A stretch of 19,112 bases of DNA from Rhodospirillum sp. UBA1311 (GTDB lineage: Bacteria; Pseudomonadota; Alphaproteobacteria; Rhodospirillales; Rhodospirillaceae): positions 4,708 through 23,819 of the forward strand of contig DBTR01000087.1 in NCBI GenBank assembly GCA_002307145.1, written 5' to 3'. The translations under genes were made by a program, and so were the position numbers. The notes below the pieces were generated by a model. The model made no database searches and had not been told where the DNA came from. It was given only the letters and a program-made list of their open reading frames with translations. The number at the start of each line of letters is the position of its first letter. Position 1 is the stretch's first letter. Positions 7,269 to 14,241 of the stretch are shown here, one piece after another.

Positions 7269-7571
7269 TTAGCCGCGCGGGCAACAGCGCCTGAAAGCTG
7301 CTGTTGCCGCCCCGCCTTTGGTGGTGATCTTGGGCAACGGATTGGTGTTCCCATTCTCGAATGGCTTCGTGGAGAATGCGGAATATTGGATCCGGGAATT
7401 CTTTACGAGATCGCCATAGACGCGAACGGCGAGCACAAGCTCGACGACCGCTACAAACTCGTCCGGTTTGTGCTCCATGGCGAGATTGCCCGGCCCTAAG
7501 GTGATCCCTGACGCCCGTAGCCGCGAAAACATCTCCCGGATTTCGGGCTCCTTCAACGCCAGGATCTTCAT
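7269..7571 (-). CDS. Small hypothetical protein, unrecognised
   Basis: An ATG at 7569-7571 opens a 100-residue frame that ends TAA at 7269, 20 bp downstream of the LysR gene on the same strand. The sequence reads like a real soluble protein at its N-terminus (MKILALKEPEIREMFSRLR, then HKPDEFVAVVELVLAVRVYGD) with alternating charged and aliphatic residues. The C-terminal part (NPLPKITTKGG, then AFRRCCPRG) is less protein-like. No signal peptide, membrane segment or known motif was seen, and no clear ribosome site precedes it. It could be co-transcribed with the regulator, be a truncated remnant, or be a chance frame. A 9-bp inverted repeat lies in its last codons. Confidence 0.42.
   Translation of the reverse strand: MKILALKEPEIREMFSRLRASGITLGPGNLAMEHKPDEFVAVVELVLAVRVYGDLVKNSRIQYSAFSTKPFENGNTNPLPKITTKGGAATAAFRRCCPRG
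7280..7308. repeat. 9-bp inverted repeat at the 3' end of the small ORF
   Basis: GGCAACAGC (7280-7288) and GCTGTTGCC (7300-7308) are perfect inverted arms around an 11-nt loop. They lie between the converging chuY and LysR-side transcripts. No T-run follows on either strand, so a terminator role is only possible, not shown. Confidence 0.35.
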
Positions 7572-7591
7572 TGTAGTAACTGATCCGCGGC

Positions 7592-8512
7592 CTATGGCAC
7601 TGCGCTGCGCGAGAAAAGGATGTTGACGATTTCGGTTTTGAGGAAGGCGACGAATCTCTGGGCAAGCAGCGAGGGCTCCGTCTGTTTCGGATAGAGCACG
7701 TGGTACTGGAACGGAATGGCAGGAAGAAACGGCATGACGCGCACTCCCTTGCCCTGAAAAGAGAGCGCTGTGAGCGGATCCACCAGGCTCACCCCCGCGC
7801 CCGCCGCCACGAGATCGCAGGCGACGTGGGAGAGCGAGGTCTCCACCATCTGCCGCCGCGATATTTTGGCGGCAAAGAACACCTGGTCGATGAGAAAGCG
7901 CGTTTGCAGACCGAGTTCGAGGGAAACGAAGGGCTCGCCAGCGAGGGTTTCCGGCCGGATGACGCCCTCTGCCGGCAGAGGGAAATCCGGGGGCAGCACA
8001 ACCATCAGGGCGGCGGCGGCGAGGAGTTCGGGGGAGATCGCCGCGTCGGTGCGCCATTGCGCCGCAAAGCCGACGTCAACGCGTTGGGTGGCGACCCATT
8101 GAGCGACGGTCTGCGATGGGAGAACCTGAAGATCGAGGGTGACGCCGGGGTGGTTTTCGAGAAAGCGGTGAGTCAGCGACGGCAGGCAGGAAAGTGCCAG
8201 CGCGGGCATGGTGGCGAGCTTCAGGCTGCCGGTGCGGTATTCGCGCAGGTCCTTGGCGGTCTGGCGAATGGTTTCGAGGCCGACGAAGGAGAGTTCGACC
8301 TCCCGGTTCAGTGCGCGCGCCTCCTGCGTCGGGGTAAGGCGGCCCTTGTTGCGGATGAACAGGCTGAGGCCAAGGACGCATTCGAGATCGCCGATCAGGC
8401 GGCTGACCGCAGGCTGGGATATGCGGAGAAGCTGGGCCGTGGCGGTGACGGTTCCGGTCTGCACCAGGGTGCGGAAGGCTTCGAGCTGGCGATGGTTGAG
8501 GCGTGCGGTCAT
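7592..8512 (-). CDS. LysR-type transcriptional regulator
   Basis: The start at 8512 gives 306 residues, the normal LysR length, and begins in register with the family (LNHRQLEAFRTLVQTGTVTATAQLLRISQPAVSRLIGDLE, helix-turn-helix about residues 17-40). The effector-binding domain follows with GSLKLATMPALALSCLPSLTHRF (about 96-118) and the usual periplasmic-binding-like layout. The longer frame to 8611 is unlikely, because a possible promoter lies at 8543-8570, inside it. The gene is divergent from gltS across a 332-bp gap, the standard arrangement for a LysR protein that controls its neighbour, so gltS and perhaps the downstream oxidoreductase genes are its probable targets. The effector is unknown; an amino acid or derivative would fit the context. 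Confidence 0.92.
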   Translation of the reverse strand: MTARLNHRQLEAFRTLVQTGTVTATAQLLRISQPAVSRLIGDLECVLGLSLFIRNKGRLTPTQEARALNREVELSFVGLETIRQTAKDLREYRTGSLKLATMPALALSCLPSLTHRFLENHPGVTLDLQVLPSQTVAQWVATQRVDVGFAAQWRTDAAISPELLAAAALMVVLPPDFPLPAEGVIRPETLAGEPFVSLELGLQTRFLIDQVFFAAKISRRQMVETSLSHVACDLVAAGAGVSLVDPLTALSFQGKGVRVMPFLPAIPFQYHVLYPKQTEPSLLAQRFVAFLKTEIVNILFSRSAVP

Positions 8513-8844
8513 GAGGTCTCGCGGAGCACGGGAAGCGGACAGAGTATAATATTTATGCATGAGCGACGAAGAATTTTCTATTTGTCGGAATGTTTTGGTC
8601 AGGCATAGCATCTTTTTCGGTCAAACGGATTTCATAGCCCGTTTTTTAACCACTCAGACCGGTGGCGCTCCGCAGAGAGGTTCGAGTCAAACCCACGAGG
8701 GTTGCCGCGACCTTCGGATGTCGGGGTGGCGAGCCTTATCGTTTCCGGATGTTCCATGACAGGGGGTATCCGGGAGAGTTCTCCATACGATTTCGGCTTT
8801 CCGTAAGGGCGTATTCGACAGACATCGCAGCACGGAGACAGGCC
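8513..8844. promoter_or_regulatory. Divergent LysR-gltS control region
   Basis: This 332-bp gap holds no convincing gene; a frame open from 8662 into gltS lacks protein-like sequence before 8845. The left part (8540-8660) is clearly more AT-rich than its surroundings and is where both promoters are expected. GGTCA occurs at 8597-8601 and 8619-8623, 22 bp (two helical turns) apart, and CATAGC at 8604-8609 and 8633-8638. These may be LysR-binding half-sites, which is inference. The right part (about 8660-8844) is a long GC-rich leader for gltS, and I recognise no riboswitch in it. Confidence 0.55.
8543..8570 (-). promoter_or_regulatory. Possible sigma-70-type promoter of the LysR gene
   Basis: On the minus strand a TATACT (-10, 8543-8548) follows a TTCGTC (-35, 8565-8570) with a 16-bp spacer, in an AT-rich island. 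Transcription would start about 20-25 bp upstream of the chosen LysR start at 8512. The -35 match is poor. Confidence 0.35.
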
Positions 8845-10206
8845 ATGCAATTCAGCCCTTGGGTTTTGTTCACCGATTTTGCCTTGATAAGCGTTCTGCT
8901 TCTCGTCGGGCAGCTTGCTCGTAGTTATGTGCCGCTTTTTCAGAAATACATGCTGCCGGCCAGCCTGACCGCTGGTTTTTTGGGTTTGGCGTTGGGTCCC
9001 AACGGTTTCGGCGTGATCCCCCTGTCGTCGCAGATGGGAACCTATGCCTCGATTCTCATCGTGCTGGTGTTCGGCGCGTTGCCGATCAGCTCCAAGGTCA
9101 CCGACGCCAAGGCGTTCGGCCGCGAGGTCGGCGAGATGTGGTCGTACGTGACCTTCGGCGTGCTCGCCCAGTACGGCTGGGCAATGCTGCTCAGCATCTT
9201 CGTGTTTGGGGCGATCTGGCAGCTGCATCCCGGTTTCGGCTATATGCTTGCCACCGGCTTTTTCGGTGGCCATGGCACCGCCGCGGCGGTGGGGTCGTCG
9301 TTCAAGCCCTATGACTGGCCCGACGCGACCAGCCTAGCGATGACCAGCGCCACCGTCGGCGTCGTCGCCTCGGTGATCGGTGGCCTGATTCTGGTGAACT
9401 ACGGCGCGCGCCGCGGCTACACCAAGGAAGTGAGCAGCCCCGATGCCGTGCTCGACCACGAACTGGTCACCGGGATGATTCCCCCCGAGAAGCAGAAGCC
9501 GACCGGCAAGGAGACCACTTCGACGGTTTCCCTCGAAAGCCTGACCTTCCACCTCTCGCTGATCATGCTGGCCGCCCTCGCTGGCCGTTATGGCAGCCTC
9601 GCCCTCAAGCAGGTCTTCCCGTCGGTTGACGTCCCGGAGTTCTGCATAGCCCTGTTCGGCGGGTACATCATTCAGTGGGTTTTGTCGCGCAGCGGCGGGC
9701 AAAAGTATGTGGACTCCGCCTCGATCAACCGCCTGAGCAACCTGGCGACGGACTACTTGATCGTCGCGGGCATCTCCTCGATCAAGCTGCCGGTGGTGGT
9801 GCAGTACGCCGGGCCGCTTGCAGCCCTGTTCGTCTTCGGTATCGCACTTGTGGTGTTCCAGGCGATGTGGATGGGGCCTCGGCAGTTCAAGGGCCACTGG
9901 TTCGAGAAGAGCATGTTCTGCTACGGCTTCAACACCGGAACCCTCGTCAACGGCATCATGTTGTTGCGCATTATTGACCCGTCAATGAAGTCGCGTGGCA
10001 TGGAAACCTATGCCGTCGTCGGCCTGCTCGACCGGCCGCTGATCATCGCCCTCATCGCTCTCGGCCCGGCCCTCATCGGGACCGGCTATGCCGTGCACTT
10101 TGCCGTCGGCTGCACGGTTCTCGCCTTCGTACCGCTCATCCTGTCCAAGCTGTTCGGCTGGTGGCATCCGGATCAGCGCCTGCCTGAAAACGCGGACAAG
10201 GACTGA
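8845..10206 (+). CDS. gltS: GltS-family sodium/glutamate symporter
   Basis: The start at 8845 has CGGAGA about 10 nt upstream and opens directly into the first membrane segment (FSPWVLFTDFALISVLLLVGQ). The 453-residue protein has about 11-13 hydrophobic segments in two halves separated by a hydrophilic loop (about 205-225, SSPDAVLDHELVTGMIPPEKQKP region). Family signatures include LPASLTAGFLGLALGP, GYMLATGFFGGHGTAAAVG and FCYGFNTGTLVNGIMLLRIIDP, equivalent re-entrant-type glycine-rich stretches of the two repeats. E. coli GltS is about 400 residues and takes up L- and D-glutamate with sodium, so this homologue is somewhat longer. Substrate may differ: the LysR gene and the FAD oxidoreductase operon suggest a glutamate-like anion or derivative. 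It is 60 bp upstream of the next gene, with a strong hairpin between. Confidence 0.88.
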   Translation: MQFSPWVLFTDFALISVLLLVGQLARSYVPLFQKYMLPASLTAGFLGLALGPNGFGVIPLSSQMGTYASILIVLVFGALPISSKVTDAKAFGREVGEMWSYVTFGVLAQYGWAMLLSIFVFGAIWQLHPGFGYMLATGFFGGHGTAAAVGSSFKPYDWPDATSLAMTSATVGVVASVIGGLILVNYGARRGYTKEVSSPDAVLDHELVTGMIPPEKQKPTGKETTSTVSLESLTFHLSLIMLAALAGRYGSLALKQVFPSVDVPEFCIALFGGYIIQWVLSRSGGQKYVDSASINRLSNLATDYLIVAGISSIKLPVVVQYAGPLAALFVFGIALVVFQAMWMGPRQFKGHWFEKSMFCYGFNTGTLVNGIMLLRIIDPSMKSRGMETYAVVGLLDRPLIIALIALGPALIGTGYAVHFAVGCTVLAFVPLILSKLFGWWHPDQRLPENADKD

Positions 10207-10221
10207 CCCGGGAAACAAGAT

Positions 10222-10246
10222 GCCGGGACGGCCCTTCCGTCCCGGC
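10222..10246 (+). terminator. Perfect 10-bp GC hairpin between gltS and the oxidoreductase operon
   Basis: GCCGGGACGG (10222-10231) pairs with CCGTCCCGGC (10237-10246) around a 5-nt loop, 15 bp after the gltS stop. No T-run follows, so it is more likely a partial terminator, an attenuator or a 3'-end stabiliser that sets gltS above the downstream genes. Confidence 0.5.
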
Positions 10247-10266
10247 GTCCGTTGCGGAAGACGATC

Positions 10267-11406
10267 ATGGTGATGTCGAAAAACCAAGCCGATGTTGCAG
10301 TCGTGGGGAGCGGGGCGACCGGGCTGGCGATTGCCTACGGCTTGCGGCGCCTCGGCCTCGACGTGGCGATTCTGGACGCGGGAGACCGCGGGCCGAGAGC
10401 CTCCACCGCCAACTTCGGCTTGGTCTGGGTGCAGGGCAAGGGCCCACAGAGTCCGGCCTATGCCCGTTGGAGCCGCGCCGCCGCGCGAGCGTGGCCCGAG
10501 CTTGCAGCCGAACTCAAGGATGCCACAGGTATCGATGTGGACCTGCGGCAGGGCGGCGGTCTCTACCTCTGCCTGTCGGAAAAGGACCTTGCAGCCCGGA
10601 TGGAGACGTTTTCGCGGATCCGCGAGGCGTTGGACGGCGACTATCCGTTCACCGTGATGGACCACGCGGCGCTCGCCGCCCGCGTGCCCGCCATCGGGCC
10701 TGAGGTGGTGGGCGGCACCTTCTGTCCCGAGGACGGTCACATCAATCCGCTCAAGATGTGCCGCGCCCTGCAAAGCGCTTTCGTAGGCGCAGGCGGGCGG
10801 AGTCTTTGCCTCGGCAGCGTCGAGCGGGTCACCCCCTTGTCCGACGGCGGTTTCCGCCTGGAGGCGGCGGGCGGCACGTGCGAGGCGGGAAAGGTGGTGA
10901 TCGCCGCCGGTCTCGGCTGCCATAAGCTAGCGCCGATGGTGGGGCTCACCGCGCCGGTCGCACCGCAGCGCGGCCAGCTCTTGATCAGCGAGCGGGTTCG
11001 GCCGTTCCTCGACCTGCCCACCGCGCATGTGCGCCAGACCGCCGAGGGCACGGTGCAGATCGGCGACACCAAGGAGGAAACCGGCCTCGACACTGGGACC
11101 ACTCTTGCCGGAATGATCGCGATGGCGCGGCGCGCCGTGCGCCTGTTTCCCGTGCTCTCCGGAGTGCGTCTGGTCCGCGCCTGGGGCGGCCTGCGGATTC
11201 TCACCCCCGACGTCGCCCCGATTTACGCCCAATCCGACTCCTGCCCCGGTGCCTATGTGGCGACCAGCCACAGCGCCATCACCCTCGGCGCGCTGCACGC
11301 CGGGCCGGTGGCTCGCTGGATCGCCGACGGTACGGAGCCTTTTGCTCACTTTGAGGTTTTTCATGGAAAACGATTCGCGATTCCGGCGACTGCCGCAGGC
11401 GAGTGA
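10267..11406 (+). CDS. FAD-dependent oxidoreductase, DadA/glycine-oxidase-like (first catalytic subunit)
   Basis: The ATG at 10267 has GGAAG 6 nt upstream; a second ATG at 10273 is also possible. The 379-residue protein opens with the FAD dinucleotide loop VVGSGATGLAIAYGLRRLG (GSGATG, residues 14-19) and ILDAGD at the end of the second strand. DGHINPLKMCRAL, VVIAAGLGCHKLAP and RAWGGLRILTPDVAPIY follow, as in the DAO family (D-amino-acid, sarcosine, hydroxyproline and opine dehydrogenases). Its neighbours encode iron-sulfur and FAD/NAD partner subunits, so it probably passes electrons to them rather than to oxygen. The substrate should be an amino acid or secondary amine. Its last 44 bp overlap the next gene. 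A paralogue is the fourth gene of this operon. Confidence 0.85.
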   Translation: MVMSKNQADVAVVGSGATGLAIAYGLRRLGLDVAILDAGDRGPRASTANFGLVWVQGKGPQSPAYARWSRAAARAWPELAAELKDATGIDVDLRQGGGLYLCLSEKDLAARMETFSRIREALDGDYPFTVMDHAALAARVPAIGPEVVGGTFCPEDGHINPLKMCRALQSAFVGAGGRSLCLGSVERVTPLSDGGFRLEAAGGTCEAGKVVIAAGLGCHKLAPMVGLTAPVAPQRGQLLISERVRPFLDLPTAHVRQTAEGTVQIGDTKEETGLDTGTTLAGMIAMARRAVRLFPVLSGVRLVRAWGGLRILTPDVAPIYAQSDSCPGAYVATSHSAITLGALHAGPVARWIADGTEPFAHFEVFHGKRFAIPATAAGE

Positions 11407-11683
11407 CCAAACCGTGACCCTTTCGGTGGAGGGCCGCCCGGTGGCTACACGGGCCGGAGATTCGGTAGCTGCGGCGCTACTTGCCGCAGGGATCATCACC
11501 ACGCGGACGACCCCGGTGAGTGGCGCACCGCGTTCGCCCTTCTGCCTGATGGGGGTGTGCTTCGATTGCCTGATGGAGATCGACGGCGTGCCCAACCGCC
11601 AAGCCTGTATGACCCCGGTGCGCGACGGCATGACCGTCGCCTTGCAGCATGGCGCGGCGGCGGTGTCGGAGGAAACGAAATGA
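11363..11683 (+). CDS. Small [2Fe-2S] ferredoxin-like subunit (HcnA-like)
   Basis: The start at 11363 has GAGG 6 nt upstream. The 106-residue protein has the plant-type [2Fe-2S] fold pattern with cysteines C61, C66, C69 (PFCLMGVCFDCLMEIDG) and C82 (RQACM). This matches the small subunit of HcnABC hydrogen-cyanide synthase, opine oxidases and D-hydroxyproline dehydrogenase, which wires the FAD subunits together. In many relatives this domain is fused to the next protein, whereas here it is separate. It starts inside the preceding gene and its stop overlaps the next start as ATGA, so the subunits are probably made in fixed proportion. Confidence 0.9.
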   Translation: MENDSRFRRLPQASDQTVTLSVEGRPVATRAGDSVAAALLAAGIITTRTTPVSGAPRSPFCLMGVCFDCLMEIDGVPNRQACMTPVRDGMTVALQHGAAAVSEETK

Positions 11684-13092
11684 CGGACGGCATGGCGAGG
11701 GTGGAAACCTGCGATCTCGCGGTGATCGGCACCGGCCCTGCCGGTATGGCGGCGGCGGTGGCCGCGGCGGAGCTTGGGCTTTCGGTGGTTGCGGTGGACG
11801 AGCAGTCGGTCCCCGGAGGCCAGATCTACCGGAACGTCCTGGCCTCGCCGGTGGCGGCCCGCCTGGGGCCGGACTACGGCCACGGCGCGGCGTTGGCGGC
11901 GGCGTTCGATGCGGCGGAAGGAATCTCCCGCCGCTATGGGACCACGGTGTGGACGCTTTCCGCCGATGGCGAAATCGGCCTGCGCGGCGAACGCGGGGAT
12001 ATCGTGCTGTTACGCGCCAAGGCGGTGATTCTCGCCACCGGCGCGTTGGAACGGCCGATGCCCTTCCCCGGATGGACCCTTCCCGGGGTGATGACTGCCG
12101 GTTCGGCACAGATTCTGCTCAAGAGCGCCGCGGTGGTTCCCGCCGACGGCGTGGTGCTGACGGGCAGCGGCCCACTGCTCTATCTGGTCGCGGCGCAGCT
12201 TCTCGACATCGGGGTGCGCCCCGGCGCGATCGTCGAAACCACGCCCGGCGCCAACTATCGCGCCGCCGCTCGGCACTGGCGTGGCGCGGCGCACGGTGCG
12301 GCCACCCTGCTCAAGGGGCTGAAACTGATTGCCCGGTTGCGCGTCGCTCGGGTGCCGATGGTTTCCGGCGCAACCGGCCTCTCGGCGGAGGCGGGGGCGG
12401 ACGGAGCCGTCGCCCGCCTGAAGTACCACTGCGGCGGGCGCGAGCGCAGCGTCGCCTGCAGCCTGCTGTTGGTCCACCAGGGGGTGGTGCCCAACGTGCA
12501 GATCAGCCGTTCGCTCGACCTGCCCCACGATTGGGATGCGGCGCAACGCTGCTGGCGGCCGCGTCTCGGCGAATGGGGAGATACCGCCCTGCCCGGCATC
12601 TTCGTCGCAGGTGACGGTGGCGGCATCGGTGGCGCCCTCGCCGCCGAGGAACAGGGCCGCCTCGCCGCGCTCGCTGCCGCCTGCCGCCTCGGCCGCATCG
12701 ACGAGCAGGAGCGCAACCGCCGTGCCGACGCCCCGCGCCGCGCGCTGGCGCATCACCTGGCGGTCCGCCCCTTCCTCGACGCGCTCTATCGTCCCGGTGA
12801 CGACGCCGTGGTGCCCGCCGATGAAGTGGTGGTCTGCCGCTGCGAGGAAGTCACCGCCGGGGAAATCCGCCGCTGCGTCGTCGACGGCTGTGTCGGCCCT
12901 AACCAGGTCAAATCGTTCATCCGCTCCGGCATGGGACCGTGCCAAGGGCGGATGTGCGGCCTCACCGTTTCCGAAATCATCGCCGCGGCGCGCGGCATGC
13001 CGGTGGCGGATGTGGGGTATTACCGTCTGCGCCAGCCGCTCAAGCCGATCACCCTGGGCGAACTTGCGCAGTTGGAAGAGGTAGCGCAATGA
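11680..13092 (+). CDS. FAD/NAD(P)-binding oxidoreductase subunit with C-terminal BFD-like [2Fe-2S] domain (HcnB-like)
   Basis: The 470-residue protein starts at the ATGA overlap, with GGAGG upstream. It has an FAD loop GTGPAG (17-22), VDEQSVPGGQIYRN (39-52), a second-strand ILATGALERPMPFPGW (117-132), a second nucleotide loop TGSGPLL (161-167) and an FAD-closing FVAGDGGGIGGALAAEEQG (about 308-326). The C-terminus carries the BFD-like iron-sulfur pattern CRC (C386, C388) and CQGRMC (C421, C426). This is the layout of HcnB and of the alpha subunits of opine oxidases and D-hydroxyproline dehydrogenases. It should shuttle electrons from the DadA-like subunits through the iron-sulfur clusters to an acceptor such as the quinone pool or NAD; which one is not visible. 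Confidence 0.88.
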   Translation: MTDGMARVETCDLAVIGTGPAGMAAAVAAAELGLSVVAVDEQSVPGGQIYRNVLASPVAARLGPDYGHGAALAAAFDAAEGISRRYGTTVWTLSADGEIGLRGERGDIVLLRAKAVILATGALERPMPFPGWTLPGVMTAGSAQILLKSAAVVPADGVVLTGSGPLLYLVAAQLLDIGVRPGAIVETTPGANYRAAARHWRGAAHGAATLLKGLKLIARLRVARVPMVSGATGLSAEAGADGAVARLKYHCGGRERSVACSLLLVHQGVVPNVQISRSLDLPHDWDAAQRCWRPRLGEWGDTALPGIFVAGDGGGIGGALAAEEQGRLAALAAACRLGRIDEQERNRRADAPRRALAHHLAVRPFLDALYRPGDDAVVPADEVVVCRCEEVTAGEIRRCVVDGCVGPNQVKSFIRSGMGPCQGRMCGLTVSEIIAAARGMPVADVGYYRLRQPLKPITLGELAQLEEVAQ

Positions 13093-14219
13093 GCACGCCG
13101 TTCCCGGCCTCGCGCCGCCCCGACGCGATCGTCGTCGGCGGTGGTCTGCATGGCTCATCCACCGCCTTCCATCTCGCCGCGCGGCATGGGCTGAAGGCAC
13201 TCCTGCTGGAGCAAACCTACCCCGGGCGCCATGCCTCGGGAGTCAACGCGGGCGGGGTGCGCACCCTCGGCCGGATCCTTCCAGAGATTCCGCTCTCGCT
13301 CGCTTCCATGGAAATCTGGCATCGGCTGCCCGAACTCATCGGCGACGACTGCGGGTTTGTCCATTCCGCCCAGGTCAAGGTGGCGGAAAGCGAAGCCGAC
13401 ATGGAAACCCTGCGCGCCCGCGACGTGGAGTTGCGCGCCCTCGGCTACACCCACGAAAAGCTTCTGGACGCCGAAACCCTGCGCGAACTGCTGCCCGCGG
13501 TCTCACGCCATGTTGTCGGTGGTGCTGTGGCGGAAAACGACGGCTGCGCTATTCCCTTCCGCGCCGTCACCGGTTTCCGCCGCGCCGCTGAACGCCTCGG
13601 CGCGGAAGTACGCTCCAACTGGCGCGTCGAACGGATCGAACGTACCGGCGAGATGTGGCGGGTTTCCGGCCCTGCAGGAACCGCCGAAGCGCCGCTGCTC
13701 GCCATCTGCGCCGGGGCCTGGGGCGACAAAATCTCCGCCCAGGTCGGGGAGCCGGTGCCGCTCAACCCCGAGGCACCGATGCTGCTGATCACCGAGCGTA
13801 TCACGCCGTTTCTCGCGCCGGTGGTGGGCACCACCTCGCGCCGCCTGTCGTTCAAGCAGTATCCCAACGGGACGGTGCTGATCGGCGGCGGCTATCGCGG
13901 CATCGCCGACCGGGACAGCGAGCGCACCATCCTGAAGTTTTCCGGCCTGGCGACCAACGTGCGCGTGGTTTGCGAGCTTTTTCCCCTGATGAAGACTGTG
14001 CGTATCGTCCGCGCATGGTCGGGTATCGAGGGGGTGATGCCCGACGCGATCCCGGTTCTCGGGCCGAGCCTCAAGGCACCGGACCTCGTCTACGGGTTCG
14101 GCTATTCCTCCCACGGGTTTCAGATGGGGCCGATCGGCGGCCGGATCGTCGCCGATCTTGTCGCCACCGGCAAAACCAATCTGCCGATCGAGGCGTTCTC
14201 CATCGGCCGCTTCGCCTGA
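13089..14219 (+). CDS. FAD-dependent oxidoreductase, DadA/HcnC-like (second catalytic subunit)
   Basis: The 376-residue protein starts at an ATGA overlap with the previous gene. It has the FAD loop VVGGGLHGSSTAFHLAARHG (GGGLHG, 17-22), LLLEQTYPGRHASGVNAGG, CAIPFRAVTGF, LLAICAGAWGDKISAQVGEPV and the C-terminal RAWSGIEGVMPDAIPVLGPS with GFGYSSHGFQMGPIGG. This is the DAO family, close in layout to HcnC and sarcosine/opine oxidase beta subunits. It belongs to the same family as the first gene of the operon but is clearly divergent from it. A heteromeric enzyme normally needs one such subunit, so either two enzymes share the electron-transfer pair or the complex carries both. The gene ends 22 bp from the converging amidase gene. 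Confidence 0.87.
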   Translation: MSTPFPASRRPDAIVVGGGLHGSSTAFHLAARHGLKALLLEQTYPGRHASGVNAGGVRTLGRILPEIPLSLASMEIWHRLPELIGDDCGFVHSAQVKVAESEADMETLRARDVELRALGYTHEKLLDAETLRELLPAVSRHVVGGAVAENDGCAIPFRAVTGFRRAAERLGAEVRSNWRVERIERTGEMWRVSGPAGTAEAPLLAICAGAWGDKISAQVGEPVPLNPEAPMLLITERITPFLAPVVGTTSRRLSFKQYPNGTVLIGGGYRGIADRDSERTILKFSGLATNVRVVCELFPLMKTVRIVRAWSGIEGVMPDAIPVLGPSLKAPDLVYGFGYSSHGFQMGPIGGRIVADLVATGKTNLPIEAFSIGRFA

Positions 14220-14241
14220 CGCGGGGAAACGCGCCCAGCGG

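Noticed and set aside
8680..8720. T-arm-like sequence (GGTTCGAGTC) suggesting a tRNA
   Set aside because: No matching acceptor, D-arm or anticodon arm could be found around it.
8662..8844. 61-residue N-terminal extension of GltS
   Set aside because: The extension is not membrane-protein-like, while the start at 8845 has a ribosome site and opens directly into the first membrane segment.
10267..14219. Hydrogen cyanide synthase (hcnABC) operon
   Set aside because: The subunit types match, but there is an extra DadA-like subunit and the context is amino-acid transport and amide hydrolysis. The same architecture is shared by opine and hydroxyproline dehydrogenases, so cyanide production cannot be claimed.
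14220..14241. Bidirectional terminator between the converging oxidoreductase and amidase genes
   Set aside because: Only a 4-bp CGCG stem around GGGAAA is visible, too weak to call and without a T-run.
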